From Ruminococcus sp. (GTDB taxonomy: Bacteria > Bacillota > Clostridia > Oscillospirales > Acutalibacteraceae), in the NCBI GenBank assembly GCA_017457955.1, contig JAFTGL010000001.1, positions 30,703-94,702 on the forward strand: 64,000 nt of DNA, in the 5' to 3' direction. Position 1 is the first letter of the stretch. Each line of letters opens with the position of its first letter. The translations under genes were made by a program, and so were the position numbers. Shown here one piece after another: positions 1 to 8,669 of the stretch. The notes under the pieces are model-generated. The model ran no database searches. It had not been told where the DNA came from and saw nothing but the letters and a program-made list of their open reading frames with translations.

Positions 1-1
1 C

Positions 2-481
2 GGCGCGGTGAACCGCATCGGTGCGAATCTCTCTAAGCTCGGGCTGACCATGCGCGGACTATACGGCGAGAGCACCAAGCCCGCAGGAGCGTTCTTCCAG
101 CTTTCCAATCAGGTCACCCTCGGTATCTCCGAGAAGGCGGCGATCGACAATCTGCAGAACATCACCACCCAGCTGATCGCGCAGGAAATGCGCGCGAGAG
201 AAACCGCCCTGAGCAACATCGAGGTCGAGGACAGGATCCACCGCGCTTTGGGCATTTTGAAAACCGCGCGGCTGATGGATCACAACGAGGCGATGCGCCT
301 GCTGTCGCTGGTGCGCTTGGGCGTCAGCGAAAAGAAGCTCGAATCCCTCTCCACCGACAGCATCGACACGCTCTTGGTCGAGATACAGCCCGCTTCGATC
401 ATGACGAAATACGGCGACGATATGAGCCCCCGCGACCGCGATATCAAGCGCGCGGAAATCATACGGACGAAATTTAACTGA
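2..481 (+). CDS. mcsB: Protein arginine kinase McsB, C-terminal part
   Basis: This is the 3' end of a gene cut by the left window edge; the frame is open from base 2. About 159 residues remain of a family usually near 350. The visible part matches the C-terminal half of ATP:guanido phosphotransferase-like McsB, including the stretch GLTMRGLYGE and the QLSNQVTLG segment followed by a helical tail. McsB phosphorylates arginines and marks proteins for the ClpC unfoldase. The clpC gene follows 52 bases downstream, which is the usual ctsR-mcsA-mcsB-clpC order, so the first two genes probably lie left of the window. Confidence 0.9.
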   Translation, partial: GAVNRIGANLSKLGLTMRGLYGESTKPAGAFFQLSNQVTLGISEKAAIDNLQNITTQLIAQEMRARETALSNIEVEDRIHRALGILKTARLMDHNEAMRLLSLVRLGVSEKKLESLSTDSIDTLLVEIQPASIMTKYGDDMSPRDRDIKRAEIIRTKFN

Positions 482-533
482 AACAACATGAATAGATGAA
501 TTGCGCACAGCGCATGAAAAGGAGGTAAGGTAT

Positions 534-2981
534 ATGAAATACACATTCAAGGGTTTTACGGAAAAGGCGAACAGAGCGCTGAACCTCGCGATCGAAAGCG
601 CGGAGAAGCTCGGCGCGTCCTACATCGGTTCGGAGCATATTCTGCTCGGACTGTGTCAGGAGAACAGCGGCGTGGCGTACACCGCCCTGAGTGACAGCGG
701 CGTGACTGCCGACAAGCTCGAAGCGATGGTACAGAGAGACTCCGACAACGCGGGCAGCGGTTCCCTGAACCCCGACGATTTCACCCCGCGCACCAAGCGC
801 GTCATGCAGACCGCCGTGATGTATTCCGCACGTACCGGCTCCGGTTACGTCGGCACGGAGCATCTGCTGGTCGCGCTCCTGTCTGACCGCGACAGCTATG
901 CGATCCGCTATCTGCGCGCCTTAGGCGTCAGCCCCCAGACGATCGCCGACCACATGAGCGCCCGCTTACAGGGCGAGGAGCAGGGCGGCTATGAGAACGC
1001 GGGCGGCGCTCAGAACGCCCCTGACGGCGACAGCAAGACGCTGGACAGCTTTTCCCGCGACCTGACAAAAGCCGCGAAGAACGGCGAGATAGACCCCGTG
1101 ATCGGCAGGGATGAGGAGATCAAGCGTATCATCCAGATCCTCTCCCGCCGCACCAAAAACAATCCCTGCCTGATCGGCGAGCCGGGCGTCGGCAAGACCG
1201 CTATCGCCGAAGGTCTCGCATTGAAGATCGCCAACGGCGAAGTGCCCGAGCACCTGCGTGACAAGCGCGTCGTCGCCCTCGACCTCACCGGCATGGTAGC
1301 GGGCACCAAGTACCGCGGCGATTTTGAGGATCGTATCAAGAACGCCATTGAAGAGGTCAAGAAGAGCAAGAACATCATCCTCTTCATCGACGAGCTGCAC
1401 ACCATCATCGGCGCAGGCGCGGCAGAGGGCAGCGCGGACGCGGCAAATATCCTCAAGCCCTCGCTGGCACGCGGCGACTTCCAGGTCATCGGCGCGACCA
1501 CTCTTGAAGAGTACCGCAAGTATATCGAAAAGGACGCCGCCCTCGAACGACGCTTCCAGCCCGTCAAGGTCGGCGAGCCGAGCGAAGAGGACGCCATCGA
1601 GATCCTGAAAGGTCTGCGCGACCGCTATGAAGCCCACCACAAGGTGAAGATCTCCGACGAAGCGATCGACGCCGCGGTGAAGCTCAGCTCCCGCTATATC
1701 GCCGACCGCTATCTGCCTGACAAAGCCATCGACCTGATCGACGAGGCGGCTTCCAAGGTGCGCCTGAGCGCCCTGACCTATCCGAACGAGATCAAGGACC
1801 TGGAAGCGGAGCTGGAGCAGCTTGAAAGCGAAAAGACCGCCGCCATCAACGAGCAGGACTTTGAGCGCGCCGCCCAGCTGCGCGACGAGCAGAAGAACAT
1901 CACCGCTCAGCTTGAAAAGGCAAAGAACAGCTGGCAGGAGAGCGCGAAGGAAAGCTCCCATGAGGTCACCTCTGAGGACATCGCCGCGATCGTATCCTCG
2001 TGGACGAAGATCCCCGTTGTGGAGCTGACCCGCGAGGAAAGCGAACGCCTGCTGAATATGGAAAAGATCCTGCATGAGCGCGTGGTCGGTCAGGAAGAAG
2101 CGGTATCCGCCGTTTCCCGCGCCATCCGCCGCGGCAGGGTCGGTATCAAGGACCCGAAGCGCCCCATCGGCTCATTCATCTTCCTCGGTCCCACCGGCGT
2201 CGGTAAGACCGAGCTGTGCAAGGCGCTGGCACAGGCGATGTTCGGCGACGAAAATGCCATGCTGCGTCTCGACATGAGCGAGTACATGGAGAAGCATACC
2301 GTGTCCCGCTTGGTCGGTTCGCCTCCCGGCTACGTTGGCTACGACGAGGGCGGTCAGCTGACCGAAGCGGTTCGCCGCAAGCCCTATTCCGTCGTCCTCT
2401 TTGACGAGATCGAAAAGGCTCACCCCGACGTGTTCAACATGCTCCTGCAAATTCTCGAGGACGGCAGATTGACCGACAGTCAGGGTCGTACGGTGGACTT
2501 CAAGAACACCATCATCATCATGACCTCGAACGTCGGCGCACGCCGCATTACCGAAAAACAGACCGCTTTCGGCTTCACTCCCGAATCGGAAACTGCCGAG
2601 AATGTCAGCATCCGCGACCTCGTGATGGGCGAACTCAAGCAGGTGTTCCGTCCCGAGTTCCTCAACCGTGTGGACGACATCATCGTGTTCAGCAAGCTGA
2701 CAAAGCCCGAGATCAAGGAGATCGCCGGCAAGATGCTCGAGACTCTTTCTAAGCGTCTGGACACCCTCGGCGTGAAGATCACCTTCACCGACAAGGCGGT
2801 CGAGAAGATCGCCGACGAAGGCTTTGACGATACCTACGGCGCGCGTCCCCTGCGCAGGGCGATCGTCACCAACATCGAGGATCAGCTCAGCGAAAAGATG
2901 CTCGAAGCCGACTTCGACAGCACAAAGCCCCTTGTCTGCGACCACGACGGCGAGCGGTTCACCTTCAACGCGGCAGAGTGA
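534..2981 (+). CDS. clpC: ATP-dependent Clp protease ATP-binding subunit ClpC
   Basis: This hexameric AAA+ unfoldase delivers substrates, including McsB-phosphorylated proteins, to ClpP. In order it has an N-terminal Clp_N double repeat (about 1-140), a first AAA module with Walker A GEPGVGKT near residue 215, a UVR-type middle segment ([15 protein letters not shown] near 440), and a second AAA module with GPTGVGKT near 552 followed by the C-terminal small domain. The start is placed at ATG 534 because AAAAGGAGG lies 8 bases upstream; an earlier in-frame TTG at 501 has no such site. Length is 815 residues, normal for the family. It is probably co-transcribed with mcsB. Confidence 0.96.
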   Translation: MKYTFKGFTEKANRALNLAIESAEKLGASYIGSEHILLGLCQENSGVAYTALSDSGVTADKLEAMVQRDSDNAGSGSLNPDDFTPRTKRVMQTAVMYSARTGSGYVGTEHLLVALLSDRDSYAIRYLRALGVSPQTIADHMSARLQGEEQGGYENAGGAQNAPDGDSKTLDSFSRDLTKAAKNGEIDPVIGRDEEIKRIIQILSRRTKNNPCLIGEPGVGKTAIAEGLALKIANGEVPEHLRDKRVVALDLTGMVAGTKYRGDFEDRIKNAIEEVKKSKNIILFIDELHTIIGAGAAEGSADAANILKPSLARGDFQVIGATTLEEYRKYIEKDAALERRFQPVKVGEPSEEDAIEILKGLRDRYEAHHKVKISDEAIDAAVKLSSRYIADRYLPDKAIDLIDEAASKVRLSALTYPNEIKDLEAELEQLESEKTAAINEQDFERAAQLRDEQKNITAQLEKAKNSWQESAKESSHEVTSEDIAAIVSSWTKIPVVELTREESERLLNMEKILHERVVGQEEAVSAVSRAIRRGRVGIKDPKRPIGSFIFLGPTGVGKTELCKALAQAMFGDENAMLRLDMSEYMEKHTVSRLVGSPPGYVGYDEGGQLTEAVRRKPYSVVLFDEIEKAHPDVFNMLLQILEDGRLTDSQGRTVDFKNTIIIMTSNVGARRITEKQTAFGFTPESETAENVSIRDLVMGELKQVFRPEFLNRVDDIIVFSKLTKPEIKEIAGKMLETLSKRLDTLGVKITFTDKAVEKIADEGFDDTYGARPLRRAIVTNIEDQLSEKMLEADFDSTKPLVCDHDGERFTFNAAE

Positions 2982-2996
2982 TCTGTACACAAACTA

Positions 2997-3026
2997 CCCC
3001 TCAGCTTCACGGCTGAGGGGTTATTG
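2997..3026 (+). terminator. Intrinsic terminator after clpC
   Basis: A 9-bp stem, CCCCTCAGC pairing with GCTGAGGGG around a short loop, starts 15 bases after the clpC stop and is followed by a modest T-rich run. Confidence 0.8.
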
Positions 3027-3037
3027 CTTGTCCGAAC

Positions 3038-3066
3038 TTGACAGAAGTCATCAAAAGTATTATCAT
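3038..3066 (+). promoter_or_regulatory. Sigma-A-type promoter for the DegV gene
   Basis: TTGACA (3038-3043) and TATCAT (3061-3066) are separated by exactly 17 bases, directly after the clpC terminator and about 57 bases before the DegV start codon. Confidence 0.75.
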
Positions 3067-3122
3067 AGGCTTGTTTGTGAAAATACACATGTGTGTAATA
3101 ACTGATTGATATGGAGGGGTAT

Positions 3123-4013
3123 ATGAGACCTGTCAAGATCGTTTCCGATTCCTGTTCGGATCTGGATAAGCATTTACGTGAGAAGTACGACATCGACTAC
3201 CTGCGCATGAAAACCATCATGGACGGCAAGGAGCAGTGGGCGTCACTGGATTTTGAATATTATTCTCCAAAAGAATTATACGATTACATCCGCGCGGGCA
3301 ACCGCGTCTATACCGATCAGGTGCCGACCGCGGAGTTTGAGCGCGTGTTCGGCAAGTACGCGCAGCAGGGGATGGACATCGTCTATATCGGCGTGTCGGA
3401 TAAGCAGAGCGGCACCGTCGGCGCGGCTCAGATCGTCGCGAAAGAGATGATGGACAAGGACCCCGATCTGACCATTCATTGTATCAATTCCCTCAACGCC
3501 TGCATGGGCGAGGGACTGTTGGCGATCCGCGCGGCAGGCTATCGCGACGCGGGTATGAACGCCGACGAGATCTGCGAGAAGATCATGTCCGAGCGCAACA
3601 ACATCCTCGAGTATACCACCGTCCACAACCTCGACACCCTGCGTCGTACCGGACGCGTGAAGGCTTCCGCCGCCTTTTTCGGCAACATGCTGGGCATCAA
3701 GCCCATCAACATTGCCGACGCCGCGGGTTACCAGACGCCGATCAAGAAGGTCAAGGGCCGCTACAACTCCCTTTGCGAGCTGGTGAATCTGATGAAAGAG
3801 AACGTCATCGCTCCCGAGGAGCAGTGCATTTACATCGTGCATTCCGACTGCCTTGACGAGGCGGAACAGCTCCGCAACATGGTCATGAAGGAGATCCCCT
3901 TTAAGGAGTCCTATATCAGCAACCTCGGTCCGATCATCGGCGGCGCGATGGGTCCCGGCTCTCTCGCTCTGCTCGCCTACGGAAAAGAAGTCACCTATAA
4001 GGTGGCTGACTGA
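3123..4013 (+). CDS. DegV family fatty-acid-binding protein
   Basis: This 296-residue protein fits the DegV family (usually 280-300 residues), whose members bind a fatty acid and in Firmicutes serve as FakB subunits presenting fatty acids to the FakA kinase. Seen here are the N-terminal VKIVSDSCSDL strand, the loop SDKQSGTVGAAQI that holds ligand-contacting Ser/Thr residues in the family, and a C-terminal GPIIGGAMGPGSLAL segment. ATG 3123 was chosen because GGAGGGG lies just upstream (3113-3119); an in-frame ATG at 3111 overlaps that site. It has its own promoter and terminator, so it is monocistronic. Which fatty acid it binds cannot be read from the sequence. Confidence 0.92.
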   Translation: MRPVKIVSDSCSDLDKHLREKYDIDYLRMKTIMDGKEQWASLDFEYYSPKELYDYIRAGNRVYTDQVPTAEFERVFGKYAQQGMDIVYIGVSDKQSGTVGAAQIVAKEMMDKDPDLTIHCINSLNACMGEGLLAIRAAGYRDAGMNADEICEKIMSERNNILEYTTVHNLDTLRRTGRVKASAAFFGNMLGIKPINIADAAGYQTPIKKVKGRYNSLCELVNLMKENVIAPEEQCIYIVHSDCLDEAEQLRNMVMKEIPFKESYISNLGPIIGGAMGPGSLALLAYGKEVTYKVAD

Positions 4014-4023
4014 TCGATCATGA

Positions 4024-4060
4024 AACCTGCTTTTGACGAAGCAGGTTTTTATTTTTTTTG
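4024..4060 (+). terminator. Intrinsic terminator after the DegV gene
   Basis: AACCTGC pairs with GCAGGTT across a 10-base loop and is followed by a long T-rich tract. Confidence 0.85.
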
Positions 4061-4069
4061 ATGTCAACC

Positions 4070-4099
4070 GCATATCGTTTTCTTTGCGGAGCATACTAT
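4070..4099 (+). promoter_or_regulatory. Sigma-E-like sporulation promoter
   Basis: GCATATC (4070-4076) and CATACTAT (4092-4099) with a 15-base spacer resemble the mother-cell sigma-E consensus (roughly KMATATT-N14/15-CATACAMT). The site lies 29 bases before a two-gene spore-coat-like unit, which fits mother-cell expression. Sigma-K recognition is also possible because its -10 is similar. Confidence 0.5.
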
Positions 4100-4127
4100 C
4101 ATTACCAAATCACATGGAGGTAATGAT

Positions 4128-4301
4128 ATGACCGACAAAGAGTTGCTCTATATCGAGGACGCCCTCGGACATGAGCAGTATTTTCAACAGAAGTGCAAAG
4201 AGACCGCACAGAGTCTGACCGACCCTGAGCTGAAAACCTGCGTAGAAAATCTCAGCACCCGCCACTCCCAGATTTTCAACCGCTTTTATTCACTGCTGTA
4301 A
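4128..4301 (+). CDS. Small protein partner of the CotF-type coat protein
   Basis: This 57-residue ORF starts MTDKELLYIED and is rich in charged helical segments (EQYFQQKCKETAQ, FNRFYSLL). It begins 8 bases after a good GGAGG site, stops inside the next gene's ribosome-binding site, and sits behind the sigma-E-like promoter. In Clostridia, CotF-family genes are often preceded by a short ORF like this one; that is general knowledge, not a database match. Its role is unknown, but the arrangement suggests a spore-coat component made together with the CotF-like protein. Confidence 0.7.
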   Translation: MTDKELLYIEDALGHEQYFQQKCKETAQSLTDPELKTCVENLSTRHSQIFNRFYSLL

Positions 4302-4313
4302 GGAGGTACGATG

Positions 4314-4565
4314 ATGGACGACAAGAATCTCATGCAGAATTTACTGTTTCTCGAAAAGGGCTGCTGTGACCTGTACCTGCACGGCGCGGTAGAATCATCC
4401 ACCCAAAACGTCCTCGGCGCGTTCAACTCCGCGCTCGACGACTCCCTGTCCATGCAGGACGAGATCTACTCGAAGATGACCAACAAGGGCTGGTACAACG
4501 TCGCTCAGGTCGAACAGCAGAAGATCGACCAGCTGCGTCAGCAGTATTCCGCTTCGCAGGGCTAA
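4314..4565 (+). CDS. CotF-family spore coat protein
   Basis: The 83-residue protein has the compact alpha-helical layout of clostridial CotF-like coat proteins: an N-terminal DDKNLMQNLLFLEKG helix, a central SMQDEIYSKM segment and a WYNVAQVEQQKIDQ helix. AGGAGGT at 4301-4307, which overlaps the stop of the upstream small gene, gives 7-base spacing to ATG 4314; ATG 4311 is an in-frame alternative with tight spacing. It is expected in the coat layer of the forespore, made in the mother cell. A terminator follows at once, so the unit is bicistronic. Confidence 0.85.
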   Translation: MDDKNLMQNLLFLEKGCCDLYLHGAVESSTQNVLGAFNSALDDSLSMQDEIYSKMTNKGWYNVAQVEQQKIDQLRQQYSASQG

Positions 4566-4586
4566 GTCAAAATACAGGCATAACAA

Positions 4587-4620
4587 AAGAGGTAATGGCT
4601 TTCGTCATTACCTCTTATCT
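4587..4620. terminator. Bidirectional terminator between cotF-like gene and gpsA
   Basis: AAGAGGTAATG pairs perfectly with CATTACCTCTT (11 bp, 8-base loop). T-rich DNA follows on the plus strand and the stem is preceded by AAAA, so it can stop both convergent units. Confidence 0.8.
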
Positions 4621-4665
4621 TTCTCATAAAGAATTAAAACGTTGGTATATTATTCTGAATATGAA

Positions 4666-5628
4666 TTAAAACTCCTCTTTGATCGAGCGGGTGAACAGGG
4701 CGGAGAGTTCTGTTTTAGCGTCACCGTTTTCGAAGAGGATGTTGTACACCGCCGTGGTGATGGGCAGGTCTACATCTAACTGCTTACCGAGCTTGACCAT
4801 TGCCTTGGATGTCATCACGCCCTCGGCGAGCTTTTCGAATTTCTCGCCCTTTATGTACGCTTCGCCGTAGCGGCGGTTGTGACTCCACGGGGAGAATAAG
4901 GTCGCTTCATAGTCGCCGAGGTGGCACAGTCCGTAGGCGGAGATCTCGTTGCCGCCCGCGGCATGGATCAGCCTTGCGACCTCGCGCGTGCCGCGCGCCA
5001 TCAGCGCACCCTTAAGGGATGTATAGCCCGCTCCGTCCAGCATGCCCGCGGCGATACCGACGACGTTCTTTGCCGCCGCGCCAATCTCGGAGCCGATCAG
5101 GTCGGTGCCAAGGTAGAAGCGGATCAGCTCGCTGTTGAAGCTGTGCACCAGCTTGCTTTTGACCTCTTCGTTATCGGAGTCGATGACCATGCAGTTCGGG
5201 ATACCCTTGACATAGTCCTGCGGATGACCGGGACCGACCCATACGGCGACAGGCGTTTTATCGGTATCGACAAAGTCTGAGACGACCTGCGTCAGGCGCT
5301 TGCCGGTCTTTTCCTCGATGCCCTTCATGCACAGCACGATGACTTTGCCGTCAAGGTCGAACTGTGAGATCGTCCGCATGTAACCGCGCAGGTACTGCGA
5401 CGAAATGGAGATCACGATGACCTCGGCGCGTTCCACGGCGAGCTTGTGGTCATAGGTGACGGTAATGCTGTCGGGGAAGGTGAGGTAATCGTTGTGATGC
5501 GTTTTCAAAAGCTGCTGCAGCTCGGGGGCGTTTTCAAGACCGCAGGAGTATACCTCGTGACCGATACGGTCGAGATACCACGCGATACAGCTGCCCCATC
5601 TGCCGCAGCCTAAGACAGAAATCTTCAT
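4666..5628 (-). CDS. gpsA: Glycerol-3-phosphate dehydrogenase [NAD(P)+]
   Basis: GpsA reduces dihydroxyacetone phosphate to sn-glycerol 3-phosphate, the backbone of membrane phospholipids. The 320-residue protein starts with the Rossmann signature ISVLGCGRWGS, carries VWVGPGHP in the middle, and has the catalytic-lysine segment GAAAKNVVGIAAG. The start is the ATG at 5628, with AAGGTGA 5 bases upstream; an in-frame ATG five codons earlier overlaps that site. Within the window it stands alone on the minus strand, downstream of an apparent structured RNA. Confidence 0.95.
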   Translation of the reverse strand: MKISVLGCGRWGSCIAWYLDRIGHEVYSCGLENAPELQQLLKTHHNDYLTFPDSITVTYDHKLAVERAEVIVISISSQYLRGYMRTISQFDLDGKVIVLCMKGIEEKTGKRLTQVVSDFVDTDKTPVAVWVGPGHPQDYVKGIPNCMVIDSDNEEVKSKLVHSFNSELIRFYLGTDLIGSEIGAAAKNVVGIAAGMLDGAGYTSLKGALMARGTREVARLIHAAGGNEISAYGLCHLGDYEATLFSPWSHNRRYGEAYIKGEKFEKLAEGVMTSKAMVKLGKQLDVDLPITTAVYNILFENGDAKTELSALFTRSIKEEF

Positions 5629-5662
5629 CGGAATCACCTTCAATATATTTCGAAAATAGAAT

Positions 5663-5835
5663 TATAATAAAAGAATCCCACCTGACCGTAACGGTCTTGA
5701 GATAACCTGCCTACAGAATGACAGGTGGGTGCCAGCCCTGCGGCTTTAGGCTCCCTTCTTCCATACGGATGGGAGGTCTGCACACCGCCGAAGGAGCGAA
5801 GCTCCCGATTTAAGGGTTGTAGGGTTATTTGCGAC
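5663..5835 (+). ncRNA. Structured RNA candidate (family not certain)
   Basis: The non-coding gap between gpsA and the DUF1292 gene folds extensively. CCCACCTG (5677-5684) pairs with CAGGTGGG (5722-5729) and encloses a GACCG-TAA-CGGTC hairpin. AGCCCT pairs with AGGGTT around inner stems that include CTCCC...GGGAG and GGAGC-GAA-GCTCC. A TATAAT at 5663-5668 sits about 10 bases before the first stem on the plus strand, and the AGCCCT/AGGGTT stem needs a G-U pair that works only on that strand. On the minus strand, however, the outer stem is followed by TTCTTTT, like a terminator. It recalls clostridial stand-alone RNAs such as the raiA motif or 6S RNA, but I cannot assign a family. Confidence 0.5.
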
Positions 5836-5887
5836 CGATACGCGAATCAGGCAGGATATTGACTTGGTTATGGTTGATATCTGAGGA

Positions 5888-6190
5888 TCATTCCTCGTCC
5901 TCGACGTCGTCGAAGAGCTCTTCGAAGTGCTGCTCGAACACGGCGGCTAACTCATCCAAGAGAGCGTCATCTTCGACCTCGGCAAGCTGTTCCTCGCCGT
6001 CCTCTTCGATGACCTCCATGATGTAATACTCGCCGCTGTCCTCGACGGATTCATCAGCGCTGTCGAAGATGGGATACAGAGCGTAGAACACGCCCTTCTC
6101 GTTCTCAATGGTATCGAGGATCTCAAAGTTATGCTCGACGTTGTCTTCATCGATCAGGGTGATGAGGTCGGGCTTGTATTCGTTGTCCAT
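5888..6190 (-). CDS. DUF1292 domain protein
   Basis: A very acidic 100-residue protein (many Asp and Glu, tail ELFDDVEDEE) with the DUF1292 pattern: DLITLIDEDNVEHNFEILDT, then a strand ending in YALYPI, then EYYIMEVIEEDGEE. The function of DUF1292 is unknown; its genes are widespread in Firmicutes, often near yrrK/ruvX. ATG 6190 is supported by AAGGGAG about 8 bases upstream; the longer frame upstream has no support. Here it is isolated, with the structured RNA region downstream and a divergent sugar-transferase unit upstream. Confidence 0.85.
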   Translation of the reverse strand: MDNEYKPDLITLIDEDNVEHNFEILDTIENEKGVFYALYPIFDSADESVEDSGEYYIMEVIEEDGEEQLAEVEDDALLDELAAVFEQHFEELFDDVEDEE

Positions 6191-6295
6191 GGGACTGTCT
6201 CCCTTCTGTTTTTCTACTCTCATTTTACTATCATCAGGGCATGAAGTCAAGGGATTTTGCGAAGATTTCATGATACAGTATTTTTCGATAATATA

Positions 6296-6324
6296 TTGAA
6301 AAAACAGCCAAAATATAGTATAAT
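6296..6324 (+). promoter_or_regulatory. Sigma-A promoter for the sugar-transferase unit
   Basis: TTGAAA (6296-6301), 17-base spacer, TATAAT (6319-6324). It lies in AT-rich DNA about 80 bases before the start codon at 6405. Confidence 0.85.
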
Positions 6325-6404
6325 AAATAAGATTGCAGGCCGTTGATTCATAAGCCTGTTTTGCAGACGCATATAATGATATGATTTCTTCGTTTGGAGG
6401 AAGT

Positions 6405-7100
6405 ATGTTTCTCTTGCCTTTTGAACGTTTACCTCGGGAGTTCCGATGCGACGAGGTAAAGAAATATTATGATATTTTAGATAAGAAACGTCCGAGCCTT
6501 TTCCTCAAGCGTGTGATGGATATTTTTCTGGCTCTGATCATGATCGTCCTGCTCCTGATCCCGATGGCGGTCATCGCCGTCATCATCAAGGCGACGTCGA
6601 AGGGACCCGTGCTGTATAAGCAGGAGCGCGTGACGACCTATAACAAGCACTTCATGATCTGGAAGTTTCGCACGATGAGGGTCGGCGCCGATCAGGCAGG
6701 CGCGCTGGTGACCTCGGCGCACGATAACCGCGTCACGGGGATCGGCGGCACGCTCCGCAAATTCCGCCTTGACGAGCTGCCGCAGGTGTTCCACGTGCTG
6801 TCGGGCAAGATGAGCTTTGTCGGCACGCGTCCCGAGGTTCCGAAGTTTGTGGAGCGTTACACGCCCGAGATGATGGCGACGCTCCTGATGCCCGCGGGTA
6901 TCACCTCGCTCGCGTCGATCCGCTTCAAGGATGAGGACGCGATCATCGGCGACGTCAGCGACCCCGACGAGGTCGACCGCATTTATGTGGAAAAGGTCCT
7001 GCCCGAGAAGATGAAGTACAATCTGAAATACATCTACCGTTTCGGTTTTCGCAGAGACATCTATCTGATGTTGTCGACCGTAAAACATGTGATCTCATAA
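6405..7100 (+). CDS. Undecaprenyl-phosphate sugar-1-phosphate transferase
   Basis: This initiating transferase of the WcaJ/RfbP (bacterial sugar transferase) type moves a sugar-1-phosphate from a nucleotide sugar to undecaprenyl phosphate at the cytoplasmic membrane, starting a repeat unit of capsule, exopolysaccharide or glycan. The 231-residue protein has one hydrophobic helix (about 36-60), then the family motifs KFRTM, LRKFRLDELPQ and SFVGTRPEVPKFV. It is the short form without the N-terminal four-helix domain. ATG 6405 follows TGGAGGAA; an earlier ATG at 6381 lacks a site. The next gene is a polymerase/ligase-like membrane protein, which supports a surface-polysaccharide role. Confidence 0.9.
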   Translation: MFLLPFERLPREFRCDEVKKYYDILDKKRPSLFLKRVMDIFLALIMIVLLLIPMAVIAVIIKATSKGPVLYKQERVTTYNKHFMIWKFRTMRVGADQAGALVTSAHDNRVTGIGGTLRKFRLDELPQVFHVLSGKMSFVGTRPEVPKFVERYTPEMMATLLMPAGITSLASIRFKDEDAIIGDVSDPDEVDRIYVEKVLPEKMKYNLKYIYRFGFRRDIYLMLSTVKHVIS

Positions 7101-7157
7101 GGGAGTTTTTAAGGGTTAGCTTCTTTATGACGTTCTGATGATCCAAAGAGGATGGTT

Positions 7158-8624
7158 ATGAGTAAGTTCAAAAAAGCTGTTCTGGACACCTCATTGTTCC
7201 GGCGCAGTTATGTGATCTGCCTGTTTTGCAGTAATATCTCCTTTGTGCTGATACCGGCGTATTTTTTGCTGATATTCCTGTTTCTCTGGGGCGTATTTCT
7301 GCTCATTTATAATGAGGCAAAGTACCGTACCGTTCTGAAAACGCGTTACGGCTTCTGGCTTCTGGCGTTTCTTCTAACGTCGCTGATCACGGTGATCGTC
7401 CACTTGGCAAGCACATTTCTCTATAACGCCTACAATTTGATCATGCTCCTGCATATGGCGATATGCTTCTTTGTGCTTTACTCGGTGCATACCGAAAAGC
7501 ACCTGAATTTCCGACGGGAGCTGTATTCCATCTGCCGTTTTATCGTATACGCCACGACGGTGCTGGGAATTCTCGGACTGTCATTCCTGATGGCTGAGAT
7601 CAGCTTTGAGGTGCTGTGGTTCAAGTTCATCGTGTATGAAAACCGCTTTGACGGCATGTTTATCAATCCGAACCAGCTCGGCTTTGTCGCCGTGGTCGCG
7701 ATCTTCTGCTCCCACATGCTGCTGAAAAAGGATTTTATCTCTATCTCGGGACGCGAGCGCGTCAGCCGTATCTGGATCGGCTCCTGCGTTGCGGTCAACG
7801 CGATCTCGCTGCTGCTTTGCGACAGTAACGGCGCGATGATCCTGATGATAGGATACGCGATTTTCTTCGTGATATACAAGATGTTCGGCTCGGAGAGCAA
7901 ATTCAGCTTAAGACAGATCGTCACCAAGTCGGCGGCATGCTTATTGGCAGGACTGGTCATCGTAGCGTCGGTATTCTTTGTGCGCAACATCACGCAGGCG
8001 GGCTTTGTACAGATCATGAAAACCGCTTCCGCGTCAAAGATCGTCTCGACCGACAGCCTGACCGACAGGATCGCTCACGACGAGGCTGCCGTGACCTTCG
8101 AGCATGAAAACAAAAACCTCGATTCGGGACGCTTCAAGCTGTGGCAGCAGGCGGCGAAGATGTTCATGCAGAACCCCGTCATCGGTATCGGCAAGGGCAA
8201 TATCTATGAATACGGCAACCGCATGTTTGAGGACGGTATCAAGTTCTCGAAGAGCTACGGGATACTCGCTCCGATCATGACGGATTTCCACAACGGATAT
8301 ATCACGATTCTGGTGTGCTCGGGCGTTATCGGATTCGTGCTGTTCTGTATCTTCGGACTGCGGTTCTTCAAGCACATCACCATCCACGTGTTCCGTGACG
8401 ACAGTTTACACGAAAGCGTTCTGCCGTGCATGTACTCGTTCCTGTGCTCTTATGTGATCTACTCGTTCATCGAAGTAGGGCTGCTGTATAACCTGAACTT
8501 CATGGTCATTTTCTTCTGGCTGATCCTCGGCTATACCTCCTGCTTCCTTGTCAAATATGAGCCGTCAAGGGCATTGGGAACCTTCGTGGTATTCGGCAAG
8601 ACCTTCAGAAGAACCTTATTATAA
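7158..8624 (+). CDS. O-antigen ligase/polymerase-like membrane protein
   Basis: A 488-residue polytopic protein with about 10-12 hydrophobic segments and a large outer loop around residues 285-370 that contains SGRFKLWQQAAKMFMQNPVIGIGKGN, a pattern typical of the Wzy_C/O-antigen ligase family just before the last helices. Such proteins polymerise lipid-linked repeat units or transfer a polymer to an acceptor. ATG 7158 fits AGAGGA just upstream; ATG 7152 is in frame two codons earlier. It follows the sugar transferase by 57 bases and probably acts in the same pathway, but other glycosyltransferases expected of a full cluster are absent here. Confidence 0.8.
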   Translation: MSKFKKAVLDTSLFRRSYVICLFCSNISFVLIPAYFLLIFLFLWGVFLLIYNEAKYRTVLKTRYGFWLLAFLLTSLITVIVHLASTFLYNAYNLIMLLHMAICFFVLYSVHTEKHLNFRRELYSICRFIVYATTVLGILGLSFLMAEISFEVLWFKFIVYENRFDGMFINPNQLGFVAVVAIFCSHMLLKKDFISISGRERVSRIWIGSCVAVNAISLLLCDSNGAMILMIGYAIFFVIYKMFGSESKFSLRQIVTKSAACLLAGLVIVASVFFVRNITQAGFVQIMKTASASKIVSTDSLTDRIAHDEAAVTFEHENKNLDSGRFKLWQQAAKMFMQNPVIGIGKGNIYEYGNRMFEDGIKFSKSYGILAPIMTDFHNGYITILVCSGVIGFVLFCIFGLRFFKHITIHVFRDDSLHESVLPCMYSFLCSYVIYSFIEVGLLYNLNFMVIFFWLILGYTSCFLVKYEPSRALGTFVVFGKTFRRTLL

Positions 8625-8669
8625 TAAAAATGTATTTATCCGCAAATATTTCCGATAATATCCGTGGTG

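Noticed and set aside
966-2075. Long minus-strand open frame opposite clpC
   Set aside because: It mirrors the codon pattern of clpC in GC-rich DNA, lacks a ribosome-binding site and shows no protein family features.
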